DNA of 64,000 bases, taken from NCBI GenBank assembly GCA_003056245.1, contig MVDH01000006.1:516428-580427 (forward strand), in the 5' to 3' direction. This DNA comes from Cellvibrio sp. 79 (GTDB taxonomy: Bacteria; Pseudomonadota; Gammaproteobacteria; Pseudomonadales; Cellvibrionaceae). Of the stretch, positions 17,744 through 27,303 are shown piece after piece. The position numbers and the translations under genes were made by a program. Numbering within the stretch: the stretch's first letter is position 1; the number at the start of each line of letters is the position of its first letter. The notes beneath the pieces are model-generated. The model saw only the letters and a list, made by a program, of their open reading frames with translations, had not been told where the DNA came from and did no database searches.

Positions 17744-20700
17744 TTACTTTGCTGCGTCTGCGCCTTCCTGATAAAGCGCAGTAATCGATTCAGCAGTAAT
17801 CGCACCGGTATATACCTTCAGTTCATCGTATGCACCGTTGAATGGTGTATCCCAATAGTTAACACCCAACGCAAATTCCGTTGTCTCACCGACAACAGTA
17901 AACACTCGCGGAACACCGGGTACGTCAAGCTGCAATGCACCATTGATATAAATTTTCAACGTGTCATTTTTGTCGCCGTCCACAGTGAATGCCACATGAG
18001 TCCACTTGCCATCCGGGATGCGCGTCGCTAACTCACCTTTATCAAAATAACCACCCATATCGCCCCACAACCGCGTTTTGTTACTACCGTTCATGGATGG
18101 CACAAGGCTGATCCACGCCGTTGCGGCGGAGCCACCAAAGAATGCGGTGGTGTAATTGGTAAATGCATCAGGTTTCAACCACAAGGAAACGGAATAGCTA
18201 TTTGTGGTAATTAAATTATCAGGCAAGCGAATACCTGCAGTGCCATCTGAATGCACGGCAGAACCTTTAACGCCAGTGACATAAGTGACTTTTCCACCGG
18301 TGTTATTAATACGATTACCGGTTTCGCTTGCTTCCGCAAATGCGCCTTTCACTTCTTTCAGATTGCCTTCAAAGCTGTATTCTGCTGGCGCAAGTGATTT
18401 AACCGTGACCGAAAATGTTTTTGTTTCAGTCACAGTTTGATAGCGGATGGTGGCCGTGAGCGTGACTTTTTGATCGCCTTGCAATGCAGTTGGCTGCTTC
18501 ACAATTGCGGTACCGTTTACTGGTTTCAGGAACGCTTCATTATCAGAAGCCCAGCTGATACCCGATACAAACGGACCAACGCGTGGCAATTCAAAATTTT
18601 CGCGAATTGCCGACACATCACCTAAATCCAGCGCGTTTTTAACAAAGCCCGCGAATTGTGACGGTTGGGTCAAGTTATTTATCGCCGCACCGTTAATGTC
18701 GAGATTACTCAAGGCGTAGTCATAAACAATGAACTCATCGATCTGGCCTACGAACGGAACATCCCAGCCATAATTCACACCCAGTGCAAACATTCCACCA
18801 CCAGCGCTGAAGAAATCAGCACGCGGCATGGATCCGGAAAGAACACCGTTAATGAAAAGTTTCATTATGCCGCCGGAATAGGTAATCGCTACATGTTCCC
18901 ACTGATTCTTAGGGAAAGCGGAGGTATGAATAATTTGATTCCAGTTGTCATTACCTGCATCAAGGTATCTACTCCACAATAACGGGGTAGTAGTGAAATG
19001 CGCGGCGCGATCCGGAAGGAAACTAAACCAGCGATCCGCATTGGTTGTCGCAAAAAAGCCAGCGGTATAAGCCGTTAATTCGGTCGGTTTCAACCAGAAA
19101 GAAACGGTATATTCATTTGATTTGATAATTTCGTCCGGCAACCTCACACCATTGTTGCCCACAAAATTAAACGCTTGCCCGGCATAACCCGTTGCATAAG
19201 CGGGTGTTGTTGCACCAGTGTTCAACAAATTATTATCGGTAGTATTTGCAGCAGCAAAATGTCCCAGGGAATCAGTCAATGCGCCATCAAAGCGATAATG
19301 AGCCACCGCATTTTTAAAGGCAGGGCGCGCTTTTAATTTCACAGTGAATTGTTTGTTGGCCGTTTTTCCGTTCAATGACATTACTGCATTTAGCGAAATA
19401 GTTTTATCACCCAAATCCGGTGTAGGAATAAAGATGGAACCATCTTTCTCGATAAAATATTCATCGCTGCTTTCCCACACAATGGTAGTGCCACCTTTAC
19501 CGATGACGGGCAACTGATGAGAATCGTCGATGGTTATTTCACTTTTAACTTCCAGCGCCGCTGAAACAGCATTCAAAATATCGGTAGTAGCGTTGATGGG
19601 TTCAACACGACTGCCCCAGATTGTTTCGCCTTTATCAGACATCGCCGAAAAAACGACAACCAATTGTTTTAAACCATCGTCCCACTGCCATTGCATCACG
19701 CCGTTGTAAACACCGGAATTCAGCACCAAACGAATGTTGTTATCACCCTGCTCTGCCCAGGTGCCGGTGTAAAACCCGGTTACTGAGCGATTTTCATTTA
19801 ACGCCACATATTCGGACTGGATCGCCGAGGTGTTAACCGATTTATTGTGATTAACAACTTTGTAATAACCGGTCATTTGTGCAACATCAACCACGCTTTT
19901 ACCTTCCAGCGGAATATAACGTTGCGGTGATGAAACCAACCAACCTGCTTTGTTGATAAACATTTCATGCACACGCACTTCATGCGCTTCAGCATTGGTT
20001 GGGTAAGGAGTAGACGCTGACGGGAAACGAGTGTGGGTTACCAACAGGTGACGACCGGTTGCTGCATCATAGTAAGCAGAGTTGTGGCCGGGGGATTGAT
20101 AACCCCAGGCTGGTGCTGGTTCTGCAAGTGTTTTGGTGAATTCAAAACCACCCATTAACTTGCCACCGATTTCCAACGTGCCGCCGATTGTGGAAATGTC
20201 ATTTCCAGCAGGATCCAGATAAGGACCATTTGGTTTTTTGGAGCGCGCAACACGAATGTTATAGCCGCCGTTAATTGCAAATCCGGCTACGGAATAAAAC
20301 AGGTAGTAGTAATCCGCTACCGGGCTGTACATGACAAACGCACCTTCGATAGCGCGGAAGTCACTACCCACCAAATGTTTGCCGTAACCCTGCCCGGCTT
20401 TTGGTTTGCCGGTAGTTTTGTCCATATCCAGGATAAAAATACCGCCGGAATAGGAGCCATAAACCATCCACAAGTTGCCGTCTTTATCAAAGAAGGCCGC
20501 AGGGTCAATTGCGTTCGGATCAGTGGCAGGCGTGTAGGTTTTCTGACCATTATCCAGTGGATAGCTCGCATGCTCTGCTTCTGTGCGATAACCACTGCGC
20601 AGGAAAATACCTTTGTTTTTGTATGGCCCAATAATGGAATCGGCCTCCGCCAGACCCAGATAGGAGCGATGGTTACAAACTTCTTTATCCTCTAAATCTG

Positions 20701-21178
20701 GATTCGAAAGTTTCTGGTTCTGGCCGCAGTGGTTGTAGTAAAACCAGTACTTGCCATTAGGCGCCTTGATCACATCGGCTGCCCAGTTACCTTTATAACC
20801 GTCAGTCCAGGCGATACCTTCGGCAATTTCGCTGGAATACGATTGAAATAGTGAGCTTTCATCGACCGCATTATTTGCAGTAAGGGATGAAATGAGTGTC
20901 CAACTGATCAAATCTGCTGATTTGGCTGCAGCTAGGTGCGAACCAAAAATATAGTAATTGCTGCCGTCTTTTACGATGGATGGATCATGAACACCCACGT
21001 TCTGCCAATTGACTGAACCTTCCGCCGTAAGGGGTACAGAAGTAGCGACCGTTGGTTTGAAATAAACCGGGGTTTCTGATGCAGGAACTGTGGGTTTGGT
21101 TTGACTATCGCTTCCGCCACCGCAGCCGCCCAATAGCAGCAGACCGCCCATGACAAGCGCCAGGCTTGTTAGCTTCAT
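17744..21178 (-). CDS. Large GH43 lipoprotein: endo-arabinanase with Ig-like and LamG-like domains
   Basis: A modular lipoprotein of 1144 residues (lipobox LLGGC). ATG 21178 is preferred because GAAGG then lies 9 nt upstream; an ATG two codons earlier would leave only 3 nt. The GH43 domain (about 55-400) has GVHDPS, NAIDPAAF and RAIEGAF with the three catalytic acids, and SPGHNSAYYD. It resembles the larger secreted endo-arabinanases of the Bacillus Abn2 type, including the C-terminal beta-barrel (about 420-520). Then follow an atrophied Ig-like unit, a LamG/concanavalin domain (about 620-790, SVSFWLKP-like), a second Ig-like unit and a second LamG domain (about 895-1130). The two repeats share the signatures FDGAL/FEGNL, LPDxxI and ALGVNY. 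It is a surface or periplasmic arabinan binder and cutter, in operon with receptor 2 and with motif-A operators upstream. Confidence 0.88.
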   Translation of the reverse strand: MKLTSLALVMGGLLLLGGCGGGSDSQTKPTVPASETPVYFKPTVATSVPLTAEGSVNWQNVGVHDPSIVKDGSNYYIFGSHLAAAKSADLISWTLISSLTANNAVDESSLFQSYSSEIAEGIAWTDGYKGNWAADVIKAPNGKYWFYYNHCGQNQKLSNPDLEDKEVCNHRSYLGLAEADSIIGPYKNKGIFLRSGYRTEAEHASYPLDNGQKTYTPATDPNAIDPAAFFDKDGNLWMVYGSYSGGIFILDMDKTTGKPKAGQGYGKHLVGSDFRAIEGAFVMYSPVADYYYLFYSVAGFAINGGYNIRVARSKKPNGPYLDPAGNDISTIGGTLEIGGKLMGGFEFTKTLAEPAPAWGYQSPGHNSAYYDAATGRHLLVTHTRFPSASTPYPTNAEAHEVRVHEMFINKAGWLVSSPQRYIPLEGKSVVDVAQMTGYYKVVNHNKSVNTSAIQSEYVALNENRSVTGFYTGTWAEQGDNNIRLVLNSGVYNGVMQWQWDDGLKQLVVVFSAMSDKGETIWGSRVEPINATTDILNAVSAALEVKSEITIDDSHQLPVIGKGGTTIVWESSDEYFIEKDGSIFIPTPDLGDKTISLNAVMSLNGKTANKQFTVKLKARPAFKNAVAHYRFDGALTDSLGHFAAANTTDNNLLNTGATTPAYATGYAGQAFNFVGNNGVRLPDEIIKSNEYTVSFWLKPTELTAYTAGFFATTNADRWFSFLPDRAAHFTTTPLLWSRYLDAGNDNWNQIIHTSAFPKNQWEHVAITYSGGIMKLFINGVLSGSMPRADFFSAGGGMFALGVNYGWDVPFVGQIDEFIVYDYALSNLDINGAAINNLTQPSQFAGFVKNALDLGDVSAIRENFELPRVGPFVSGISWASDNEAFLKPVNGTAIVKQPTALQGDQKVTLTATIRYQTVTETKTFSVTVKSLAPAEYSFEGNLKEVKGAFAEASETGNRINNTGGKVTYVTGVKGSAVHSDGTAGIRLPDNLITTNSYSVSLWLKPDAFTNYTTAFFGGSAATAWISLVPSMNGSNKTRLWGDMGGYFDKGELATRIPDGKWTHVAFTVDGDKNDTLKIYINGALQLDVPGVPRVFTVVGETTEFALGVNYWDTPFNGAYDELKVYTGAITAESITALYQEGADAAK

Positions 21179-21300
21179 ATACATTTACCTTCTCTCGTGT
21201 AGTTATTACTTATTTATAAGCCCGAGATTTGCATCCATGACCAGGTCATTATCAGTTTGGGGCTGATGTGACTTCGGGTTTTCTAATACTGCTATAATCA

Positions 21301-21344
21301 TTATGTATTACAATATTACTATCATCGATATTGTCACATAATAT
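21301..21344. promoter_or_regulatory. Two arabinose-type operators (motif A) upstream of large GH43
   Basis: On the minus strand 21301-21318 reads TAATATTGTAATACATAA, a good motif-A match. At 21327-21344 GATATTGTCACATAATAT is a weaker second copy. They lie about 120-165 nt before the GH43 start, in a 388-nt gap that otherwise holds only the terminator at 21521-21552. Confidence 0.5.
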
Positions 21345-21520
21345 GCCTGTAGTAAAGTCGTAGAGCGGGCTGATCAATCATCAGTGGAACTATTTTTAAA
21401 TACAGGAAGATATTTATTCGGTTAGGCGATAACCGTCCGGTTTAAATATGCCTTCAGTTATAAATGAGGTTCTTAGTAGCAGGGAAAGTATAGGAAGGTT
21501 ACAGCACCGCAATTGAAGCC

Positions 21521-21552
21521 TAAAAAAAAACCCGCCAAAGCGGGTTTTTTTA
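21521..21552. terminator. Terminator after small periplasmic protein gene
   Basis: AAAAACCCGC, a CAAA loop and GCGGGTTTTTTT form a strong rho-independent terminator just after the stop of the 98-residue protein. Confidence 0.85.
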
Positions 21553-21573
21553 TATCAGAGTAAGCGTTTGCAA

Positions 21574-21870
21574 TTAACCCGCCGAGCGAGCCTTGTACGC
21601 GCGTACAACAACGTTGAAATCTTCCGCAAACTTTTGCAAGGAATCCAACTCTTTCTTTTCATCAGCGCGCGACAAACCGGCACAGCCAACATAGTCCTGC
21701 ATCGCTTTTACGTAAGCTTTAACATCATTATTTGCTTTGACCATCTGCGCAGTAACAACGGTTGCTGCATCGGGGATATCAGGTTGGGCAGCAGGCTTTT
21801 CGCACGCAACTGCCATGGTAGATACCAGTGATGACGTACAAATAACTAACGCAAAAACAAACGGCTTCAT
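21574..21870 (-). CDS. Small periplasmic protein of unknown function
   Basis: A 98-residue protein with a signal peptide (MKPFVFALVICTSSLVSTMA, cleavage near residue 22) and a mature part of about 75 helical residues. The mature part holds two Cys (in ACEKP and VGCAGL) that could form a disulfide. The start at 21870 follows GAAGAGGAAAA. It is 69 nt downstream of the chemoreceptor gene on the same strand and ends at a strong terminator, so the two may be co-transcribed. I do not recognise the family. A periplasmic partner of the chemoreceptor is conceivable but unsupported. Confidence 0.7.
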   Translation of the reverse strand: MKPFVFALVICTSSLVSTMAVACEKPAAQPDIPDAATVVTAQMVKANNDVKAYVKAMQDYVGCAGLSRADEKKELDSLQKFAEDFNVVVRAYKARSAG

Positions 21871-21939
21871 AGATTTTCCTCTTCAATGAAATGCAATAAA
21901 AAACTCGATTTACAATTAACTTTCTATACGCGCGATTAT

Positions 21940-23478
21940 TTATACGCGAAAACGCCCTACCAACTCGGCCATGCGCGCGGCAACGTCAGCCAGGTTATCT
22001 GTGCTACCCGTAATACGGCTTGAACTATTAGCGGTATGACTTGCTACCGATGAAATCCGGTCGATATTAATTTCGATCTGGCGAGTTGCCGCGCTCTGCT
22101 GTTCGGAGGCCGCCGCAATCTGATTGGTTCTATCGCGAATCACACTCACAATTTCGGTGATGTGCTCCAATGCGCTACTTGCATCACTTGCTTGCACTAC
22201 CGCGTTGTTGGCTTGCGAAGTGCCTGCAGTCATCATTTCCACAGCGTGTTGTGCGCCCGATTGCAAACGTTCAATCATTTCGCGAATTTCTGTAGTGGAG
22301 CTTTGCGTTTTCGATGCAAGCGTACGCACCTCATCTGCTACCACCGCAAAACCACGCCCCTGCTCGCCTGCCCGCGCGGCTTCAATCGCAGCGTTGAGCG
22401 CAAGCAAATTGGTTTGATCAGCAATACCACGAATGACATCCAGCACCGAACCAATACTGACCGTTTCATTGCGCAAGCGATCAATCACATCGGCAGCTGT
22501 TTTGATATCCGTGGAAAGCTCGGTAATTTGCCCCATGGTATTTACGACAAGGGTTTTACCTGCAGAAGCAGCGCCATCAGCTTGTAAGGATTTATCAGCA
22601 GTATCAGAAACACTTACCGTTACATCCTGCACGACACTCGCCATTTCTTTTACAGCACCAACAATGTGTTGAATTTCAGTTTGCTGCGTGCGGATTTCAT
22701 TTTCGTTATCGCGCGATAATTGCGATAACGTTGAAGCACTGCCGCTAACTTCACGCGCAGTTTGCGCAACATTGGCGATAATGGATTGCAACCGCTCTAC
22801 GAATTGATTGAAGCGGCGCGACAATTCGGTTACCTCATCATTACCCACTTCGGGTAAGCGACGAGTCAAATCACCTTCGCCCTGGGCGATATCGCGCAAC
22901 GCAATAACCACTTCATTTACCGGGCGCACAATACTTAATTGCACCGCGTACGCGAGCGACGCAGCAACCAAACTGATAATCACAATTAACACCAGCGCAT
23001 TCATTGCAGCCGAGCTGACAATCTCATCGATCTCACTCATATCTACGCGTACACTGATACTGCCGATTCGATTGCCTTCTGAATTAATATCTTCCGTAAT
23101 AGTTAATAAACGGCCCTTGGTTTCAATACCGGTTTTGCGGGGACTGCCGGAAAATTCTGCCGGCGCAGTTTTGTTCGCCGAATTTTTTTCGTACCAGGAA
23201 AATGGTTTATTACCGTTATAGACAACAGCAACCAATACTCTCGGGCTAACCCGCAAACCCGCAAGTGATGCGCCAACCGTTGCCGCATCATCAAAGGTCA
23301 TTGCGCCAACACTTGCCTCACCCAAAACCTGGGCAAGAGTGCGCATATCTTCAATAATTGCGGTTTCAGTTCTATCAATACCAGCGTGCACAGTTACCAA
23401 CGTAGTAACGACTACCGCTGCAATACACGTCAGGGTAACGCTCAGCAAAATCTTCCATTTCAGCGATAAATTTTTCAC
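21940..23478 (-). CDS. Methyl-accepting chemotaxis protein
   Basis: A membrane chemoreceptor of about 512 residues. TM1 is near residues 10-32, then comes a periplasmic sensor of about 120 residues, TM2 (about 157-180), a HAMP domain with [20 protein letters not shown], and the cytoplasmic signalling helix. The tip [20 protein letters not shown] followed by VADEVRTLA is the universal CheA/CheW contact region. No C-terminal NWETF-type pentapeptide is present; it ends LVGRFRV. Two GTG codons are possible; 23478 is preferred because GAGG lies 5 nt upstream while the earlier GTG overlaps that site. Its place beside arabinan genes suggests sensing of plant-wall sugars, but the ligand is unknown. 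Confidence 0.9.
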   Translation of the reverse strand: MKNLSLKWKILLSVTLTCIAAVVVTTLVTVHAGIDRTETAIIEDMRTLAQVLGEASVGAMTFDDAATVGASLAGLRVSPRVLVAVVYNGNKPFSWYEKNSANKTAPAEFSGSPRKTGIETKGRLLTITEDINSEGNRIGSISVRVDMSEIDEIVSSAAMNALVLIVIISLVAASLAYAVQLSIVRPVNEVVIALRDIAQGEGDLTRRLPEVGNDEVTELSRRFNQFVERLQSIIANVAQTAREVSGSASTLSQLSRDNENEIRTQQTEIQHIVGAVKEMASVVQDVTVSVSDTADKSLQADGAASAGKTLVVNTMGQITELSTDIKTAADVIDRLRNETVSIGSVLDVIRGIADQTNLLALNAAIEAARAGEQGRGFAVVADEVRTLASKTQSSTTEIREMIERLQSGAQHAVEMMTAGTSQANNAVVQASDASSALEHITEIVSVIRDRTNQIAAASEQQSAATRQIEINIDRISSVASHTANSSSRITGSTDNLADVAARMAELVGRFRV

Positions 23479-24050
23479 TCGCACCTCAAATTAATGAACA
23501 AAGATCTAACAAAAACGCAGTTGTGACGCCGGTCACAATTTGCGCGTAAGGCTATCAGAGATTTTTTTTTATGCATTATTTTTTATATCCATGGATAGAA
23601 TATTAATACCTTATTTTTATATATTTTTTTATTCAGGTTATATCAAACCGAAAAAGCAAAGACTTATTGACACTTTTCTATCACAAGAAAATAAAACCCC
23701 GCAGATCGACAAAATACCGACACATAAAAAGTCAAATGCATTGCAATCTCGATTCGAAAACTTAACTCGTTGGATCTGGCTCTTACTAACTCGCCACGCG
23801 AGAAAATGAGTTTTCAATAAGAAAGAGGAAAGAGGAAAGAGGAAAGAGGAAAGAGGAAAGAGGAAAGAGGAAAGAGGAAAGAGGAAAATTATTGATCAGA
23901 GGAGAGATGCGTAGCGTTGGTGCCTCCCTTGCCCCTGATTCACTCAGGAATTGAATATTATGGTTATAGCCTGGACATCGAAAAGAAATTTATTCTTGAT
24001 ATCCATTAATCATATTTCCCATTCAAAATATCAGATGTTGAACCACCAAC
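23479..24050. other. AT-rich intergenic region with microsatellite
   Basis: This stretch lies between the chemoreceptor start and the terminator after the cytoplasmic GH43. It holds an AT-rich part (23560-23800) whose only open frame has no ribosome site and biased composition, and a GAAAGAG heptamer array at 23821-23887. No other feature is supported. Confidence 0.6.
23821..23887 (+). repeat. Heptanucleotide microsatellite (GAAAGAG)n
   Basis: About nine and a half perfect tandem copies of GAAAGAG. Perfect short repeats of this type can change length by slipped-strand mispairing. It is not inside a recognised gene; it lies about 340 nt upstream of the chemoreceptor start (23478) and downstream of the GH43 operon. 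Confidence 0.95.
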
Positions 24051-24083
24051 AAAAAAGCCCGCTGTTTCCAGCGGGCCTTTATA
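24051..24083 (-). terminator. Terminator of the ara/MFS/GH43 operon
   Basis: AAAAGCCCGCTG, a TTTC loop and CAGCGGGCCTTT form a stem followed on the minus strand by T-runs, just after the cytoplasmic GH43 stop. Confidence 0.85.
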
Positions 24084-24099
24084 TTTCATCGCATGTGAT

Positions 24100-25068
24100 C
24101 TAGTCCATCATCGAAGGCTTTCCAAACACCGGCATACCTTGATCATCCCAGCGCAAAGGTTTGACGAATGTATGGCGGTCCGGGTTCCACAATGGATCAC
24201 CTTCAATTTCAGTGTACGTGCGCGCATGGTAAACCAGCATTACCGTATCGCCATCTTCAGCGTAGGTGAAACTATTATGACCGGGGCCGAAGATTTTGTT
24301 GGGAATATCCGAGCAGAGCACCGGCTCTTTGGATTTGGTCCATGATGCAGGGTCTAATAAATCCGCATTTTCATCAACCCATAACAAACCCATCGCATAA
24401 TTTTCATCGGTGGCGCTCGCAGAATAGCTCAGGAAAATTTTGCCATTGCGCTTAACAATAGATGCCCCTTCGTTCACCCAGAAGCCACGAATTTCCCATT
24501 CAAATTCCGGTTTGGTGAGCATCACCGGTTCGCTCGCCAATTGCCACGGGGTTTTCATAGGTGCGATATAAATATTGGAATTACCCTGGATGTTCACATC
24601 TTTTTGAGCCCACACATAATAGAGAACATCATTGTGAGTAAAGGTGGTGGCATCAAGGCAAAATGTATCGATACCTGAATCAACCTGCCCCATAAATTCC
24701 CATTCGCCCTCAAGGGGATTCGCATTTTTATTGCGAATTGCATACATGCGATGCTGGAATAAATTGTATTTAATTTCGCGGCTTGGCGCTGCAGCGAAAT
24801 AGACATACCACGCATACTCGCCGGATTGCGGGTCCTTGTTGAAATGAATTTCCGGTGCCCATACCAATTCACTGTAAGGCCCTGTGTCAGGTTTGTGCCA
24901 TGCGTCAACAGTTTGCGCGCTGGCTAATTCTGCAATGGTTTTTGCACGACGCAATTCAATGCGATCGTATTTGGGCACAGATGCAGTGAAATAATAATAG
25001 CCATCCGTATGCTTATACACGAATGGATCTGCACGCTGCGGGATTAACGGTTTTAATAATTCGCTCAC
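24100..25068 (-). CDS. Cytoplasmic GH43 exo-alpha-L-arabinofuranosidase (subfamily 26-like)
   Basis: A 322-residue GH43 enzyme with no signal peptide. It is a close relative of the lipoprotein at 6018-7064: PQRADPFVYK (base Asp), FCLDATTF (middle Asp), FWVNEGASIV (acid Glu), IFGPGHNSF and YHARTY. The start is taken as GTG 25068 because GGAGAG lies 4 nt upstream and it sits 22 nt after the transporter stop. An upstream in-frame start would overlap the transporter gene and lacks a ribosome site. Position directly behind a GPH symporter implies that arabino-oligosaccharides enter the cytoplasm intact and are trimmed to arabinose there for AraA. Confidence 0.87.
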   Translation of the reverse strand: MSELLKPLIPQRADPFVYKHTDGYYYFTASVPKYDRIELRRAKTIAELASAQTVDAWHKPDTGPYSELVWAPEIHFNKDPQSGEYAWYVYFAAAPSREIKYNLFQHRMYAIRNKNANPLEGEWEFMGQVDSGIDTFCLDATTFTHNDVLYYVWAQKDVNIQGNSNIYIAPMKTPWQLASEPVMLTKPEFEWEIRGFWVNEGASIVKRNGKIFLSYSASATDENYAMGLLWVDENADLLDPASWTKSKEPVLCSDIPNKIFGPGHNSFTYAEDGDTVMLVYHARTYTEIEGDPLWNPDRHTFVKPLRWDDQGMPVFGKPSMMD

Positions 25069-25090
25069 TTTTCTCTCCAAACTCTTAATA

Positions 25091-26458
25091 TTAATGCTCT
25101 GCAATATAACCTTTCGCCCGCATTTCATTTTTAAGGCCAGCGTAATAGCTGTCGTTAATACGATACCAAAACATCAACACGCCCATTAATGCATGGAAGA
25201 ATCCGGGGATAATCGACAACATCAATGCAATTCCCATCAGGGAAAAATCTGATTGCGCCTGGTTAGGTATATATTGAAAATAGGTTAATAACCAACCCAC
25301 CATTAACCCCGCAATTCCCATCCCGGCTTTTTGGCCAACCGAAATTCCACCATAGGCAAAACCGGATACGCGCTTGCCATTTTTTACCTGACCATAATCA
25401 ATCGTTTCAGAAATAATTGACCAGAAAACCGGCGCATGCAGATCCACCACAAACGACAGCAGGAAATAAAGTACAAACGCGAGAACTACATCGTCGCGGC
25501 CGACAAAAAAGTAAATCGCTGCACTCAATGCAGCCACTAATAATTGTGTATAACGGAATAAATTAATTTTGCAGTAAACCTTGGTGATCCAGGTTGATGC
25601 CACCATCGCCAAAATAGCGGCGGCAACGCCAGTGGATAAAAATGCAGAAACCACGGCCTCATCGCCACTTAAATAGTATTTAGCGTAATAGATAGCAACC
25701 GAACCGCGAATAACATAACCAATTGTTCCAGTGACGCACACTGCAACCAAAATTAGCCATTGGTCATTCTTTAACAACTGAATAAATTGGCTCCACAACG
25801 GTTGTGGTTCAACTACATGCACTACGCGTTCAGCGGTTTTGAAATAGCAAAACAAAAACATTACCGCGCCGACAGCGGACATAATTGCCATCGCAATTTG
25901 ATAACCGAGCGCTTTGTCTTCCCACATTCCAGCAACCAACGGCACCACAATTGCCACCATAAACGCGCCGATTTTGGCGAGGAACAAACGATAGCCATTC
26001 GCAGACAGTTTTTCTTTGGGATCACTCGTCAATGCACTAGGCAATGAAATATAAGGAATGCCTACACCCGATGTAATTAACGTCATCATAATGTAAGTGG
26101 AATAAGCCCATATTAATTTTGCGTCGTACTCCCAATTAGGTGTGGTAAATACAAAAAATACGCTAACCGCATAAGGTATTGCCAGCCATAGTAGCCAAGG
26201 GCGATAGCGGCCTTGCAGAAACGTAAAGCGATCAGTGATTTGACCCATAACCAAATCGGAACCTGCACCGACTACTTTCACAGTAAAAAATAAAATTCCC
26301 ATATCCATCGGCGACAAGCCAAAGATATCGGTGTAATAAAAAGTGATGATCAACATCATCGATGAGATCACCACGTTCAACGCCATATCGCCAGCGCCAA
26401 ACCCTATTTTTTCGGTAACCGATAATTTATCGGATGCGTGCTTGTTGAGCGCTTGCAT
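25091..26458 (-). CDS. GPH-family sugar:cation symporter (arabino-oligosaccharide transporter candidate)
   Basis: A 455-residue inner-membrane protein with about 12 transmembrane helices. Its N-terminus (SVTEKIGFGAGDMALNVVIS) and the MGQITDRFTFLQGRYRPWLL loop are hallmarks of the MelB/XynT/YicJ glycoside-pentoside-hexuronide group. The RKRVSGFAYGG-like segment (NGKRVSGFAYGGISVGQKAG) is also conserved. Start 26458 follows GAGGTCAAAATAATAA. It is downstream of the HAD phosphatase with a hairpin between, and 22 nt upstream of the cytoplasmic GH43. The pair suggests import of short arabinosides with Na+ or H+. The specific substrate is inferred from context. Confidence 0.88.
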   Translation of the reverse strand: MQALNKHASDKLSVTEKIGFGAGDMALNVVISSMMLIITFYYTDIFGLSPMDMGILFFTVKVVGAGSDLVMGQITDRFTFLQGRYRPWLLWLAIPYAVSVFFVFTTPNWEYDAKLIWAYSTYIMMTLITSGVGIPYISLPSALTSDPKEKLSANGYRLFLAKIGAFMVAIVVPLVAGMWEDKALGYQIAMAIMSAVGAVMFLFCYFKTAERVVHVVEPQPLWSQFIQLLKNDQWLILVAVCVTGTIGYVIRGSVAIYYAKYYLSGDEAVVSAFLSTGVAAAILAMVASTWITKVYCKINLFRYTQLLVAALSAAIYFFVGRDDVVLAFVLYFLLSFVVDLHAPVFWSIISETIDYGQVKNGKRVSGFAYGGISVGQKAGMGIAGLMVGWLLTYFQYIPNQAQSDFSLMGIALMLSIIPGFFHALMGVLMFWYRINDSYYAGLKNEMRAKGYIAEH

Positions 26459-26513
26459 TTATTATTTTGACCTCAGTTACTGTGGTTAAAAACCCTATGA
26501 TTAAAATCAGGGA

Positions 26514-26553
26514 TTAAAAAAAGCGGCATCACTTTAATAGTAATTGCCGCTTC
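26514..26553 (-). terminator. Hairpin between HAD phosphatase and symporter
   Basis: AAGCGGCA and TGCCGCTT pair around a 16-nt loop and on the minus strand are followed by seven or more T. It probably terminates part of the ara transcripts before the transporter. Confidence 0.6.
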
Positions 26554-26614
26554 CTTTATCTCTCACCGTTTTGTACGGTTTGTCTCACTCTTGCTGGTTT
26601 TGGTAATGCTTGCC

Positions 26615-27214
26615 TTACAAAAAATAGTTGTTTTCTACGGCGTGCACCAACAGCACATCAATGCCTGCCATACCTGCGCTCGCCGCTGCTTGCAGGCCGA
26701 GCTTTGAATCTTCAAATACCACGCATTTGGTTGGATCTACATTTAATAGTTGCGCGCAACGCAAAAAAGTATCCGGTGCCGGTTTTGGATTTTTCACCTG
26801 GTCAGCGCCAACAACCGCGCTCATGTATTTATCCAAACCACAAATTTTCAAAATGCTTTCCGCTTCTTGCGTGTAAGCACCTGTTCCGATTGCCATCGGT
26901 TTGATGCCGTGGTAACGCTGTGCAACCTCCAGCAATGCGGTAGGTTTTACATACTTGTGCATATTTTCATGCACAACTTGCTCTTTGAAATCATTCATCT
27001 CATCAAGGGTTGCATCCACCTTGATATTGAATTTTTCTAATAAAATTTCAATAGTGCCTTTGGTAGGAACACCGGCCAGTGAACGCATAAACAAGCGATC
27101 AATGGGAATTCCGTATTTGTTCAGCATGGTGCTCCATGCAAATTCGTGTAACTGGCCGCTGTCAACCAGGGTGCCGTCCATGTCAAAAATCAGTGCATCG
27201 TAATGGTCGTACAT
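26615..27214 (-). CDS. HAD-superfamily sugar-phosphate phosphatase
   Basis: A 199-residue cytoplasmic enzyme of the beta-phosphoglucomutase/YqaB-like subgroup. Motif I is FDMDGTLVDSG with nucleophile Asp11 and acid Asp13. The cap domain follows, with motif II in IGTGAY (a Thr in place of the usual Ser/Thr pair), Lys in NPKPAPDTF (motif III) and FEDSKLGLQAA (motif IV). Start 27214 follows GAGAGTAAACG. It is in line with araBDA, after a repeat cluster. A plausible job is removing toxic sugar phosphates such as excess L-ribulose-5-phosphate, but this is inference from position only. Confidence 0.85.
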   Translation of the reverse strand: MYDHYDALIFDMDGTLVDSGQLHEFAWSTMLNKYGIPIDRLFMRSLAGVPTKGTIEILLEKFNIKVDATLDEMNDFKEQVVHENMHKYVKPTALLEVAQRYHGIKPMAIGTGAYTQEAESILKICGLDKYMSAVVGADQVKNPKPAPDTFLRCAQLLNVDPTKCVVFEDSKLGLQAAASAGMAGIDVLLVHAVENNYFL

Positions 27215-27303
27215 CGTTTACTCTCAGGTTTAAGGTTACCGGTGGGGTGAAATTAGACCATATATCCGGTTAAACCACATCCCGATTAACATTACCTGAT
27301 GTT

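Noticed and set aside
23540..23809. AT-rich open frame of 89 codons
   Set aside because: No ribosome site, biased AT-driven composition and no recognisable domain; it overlaps a repeat-rich intergenic region.
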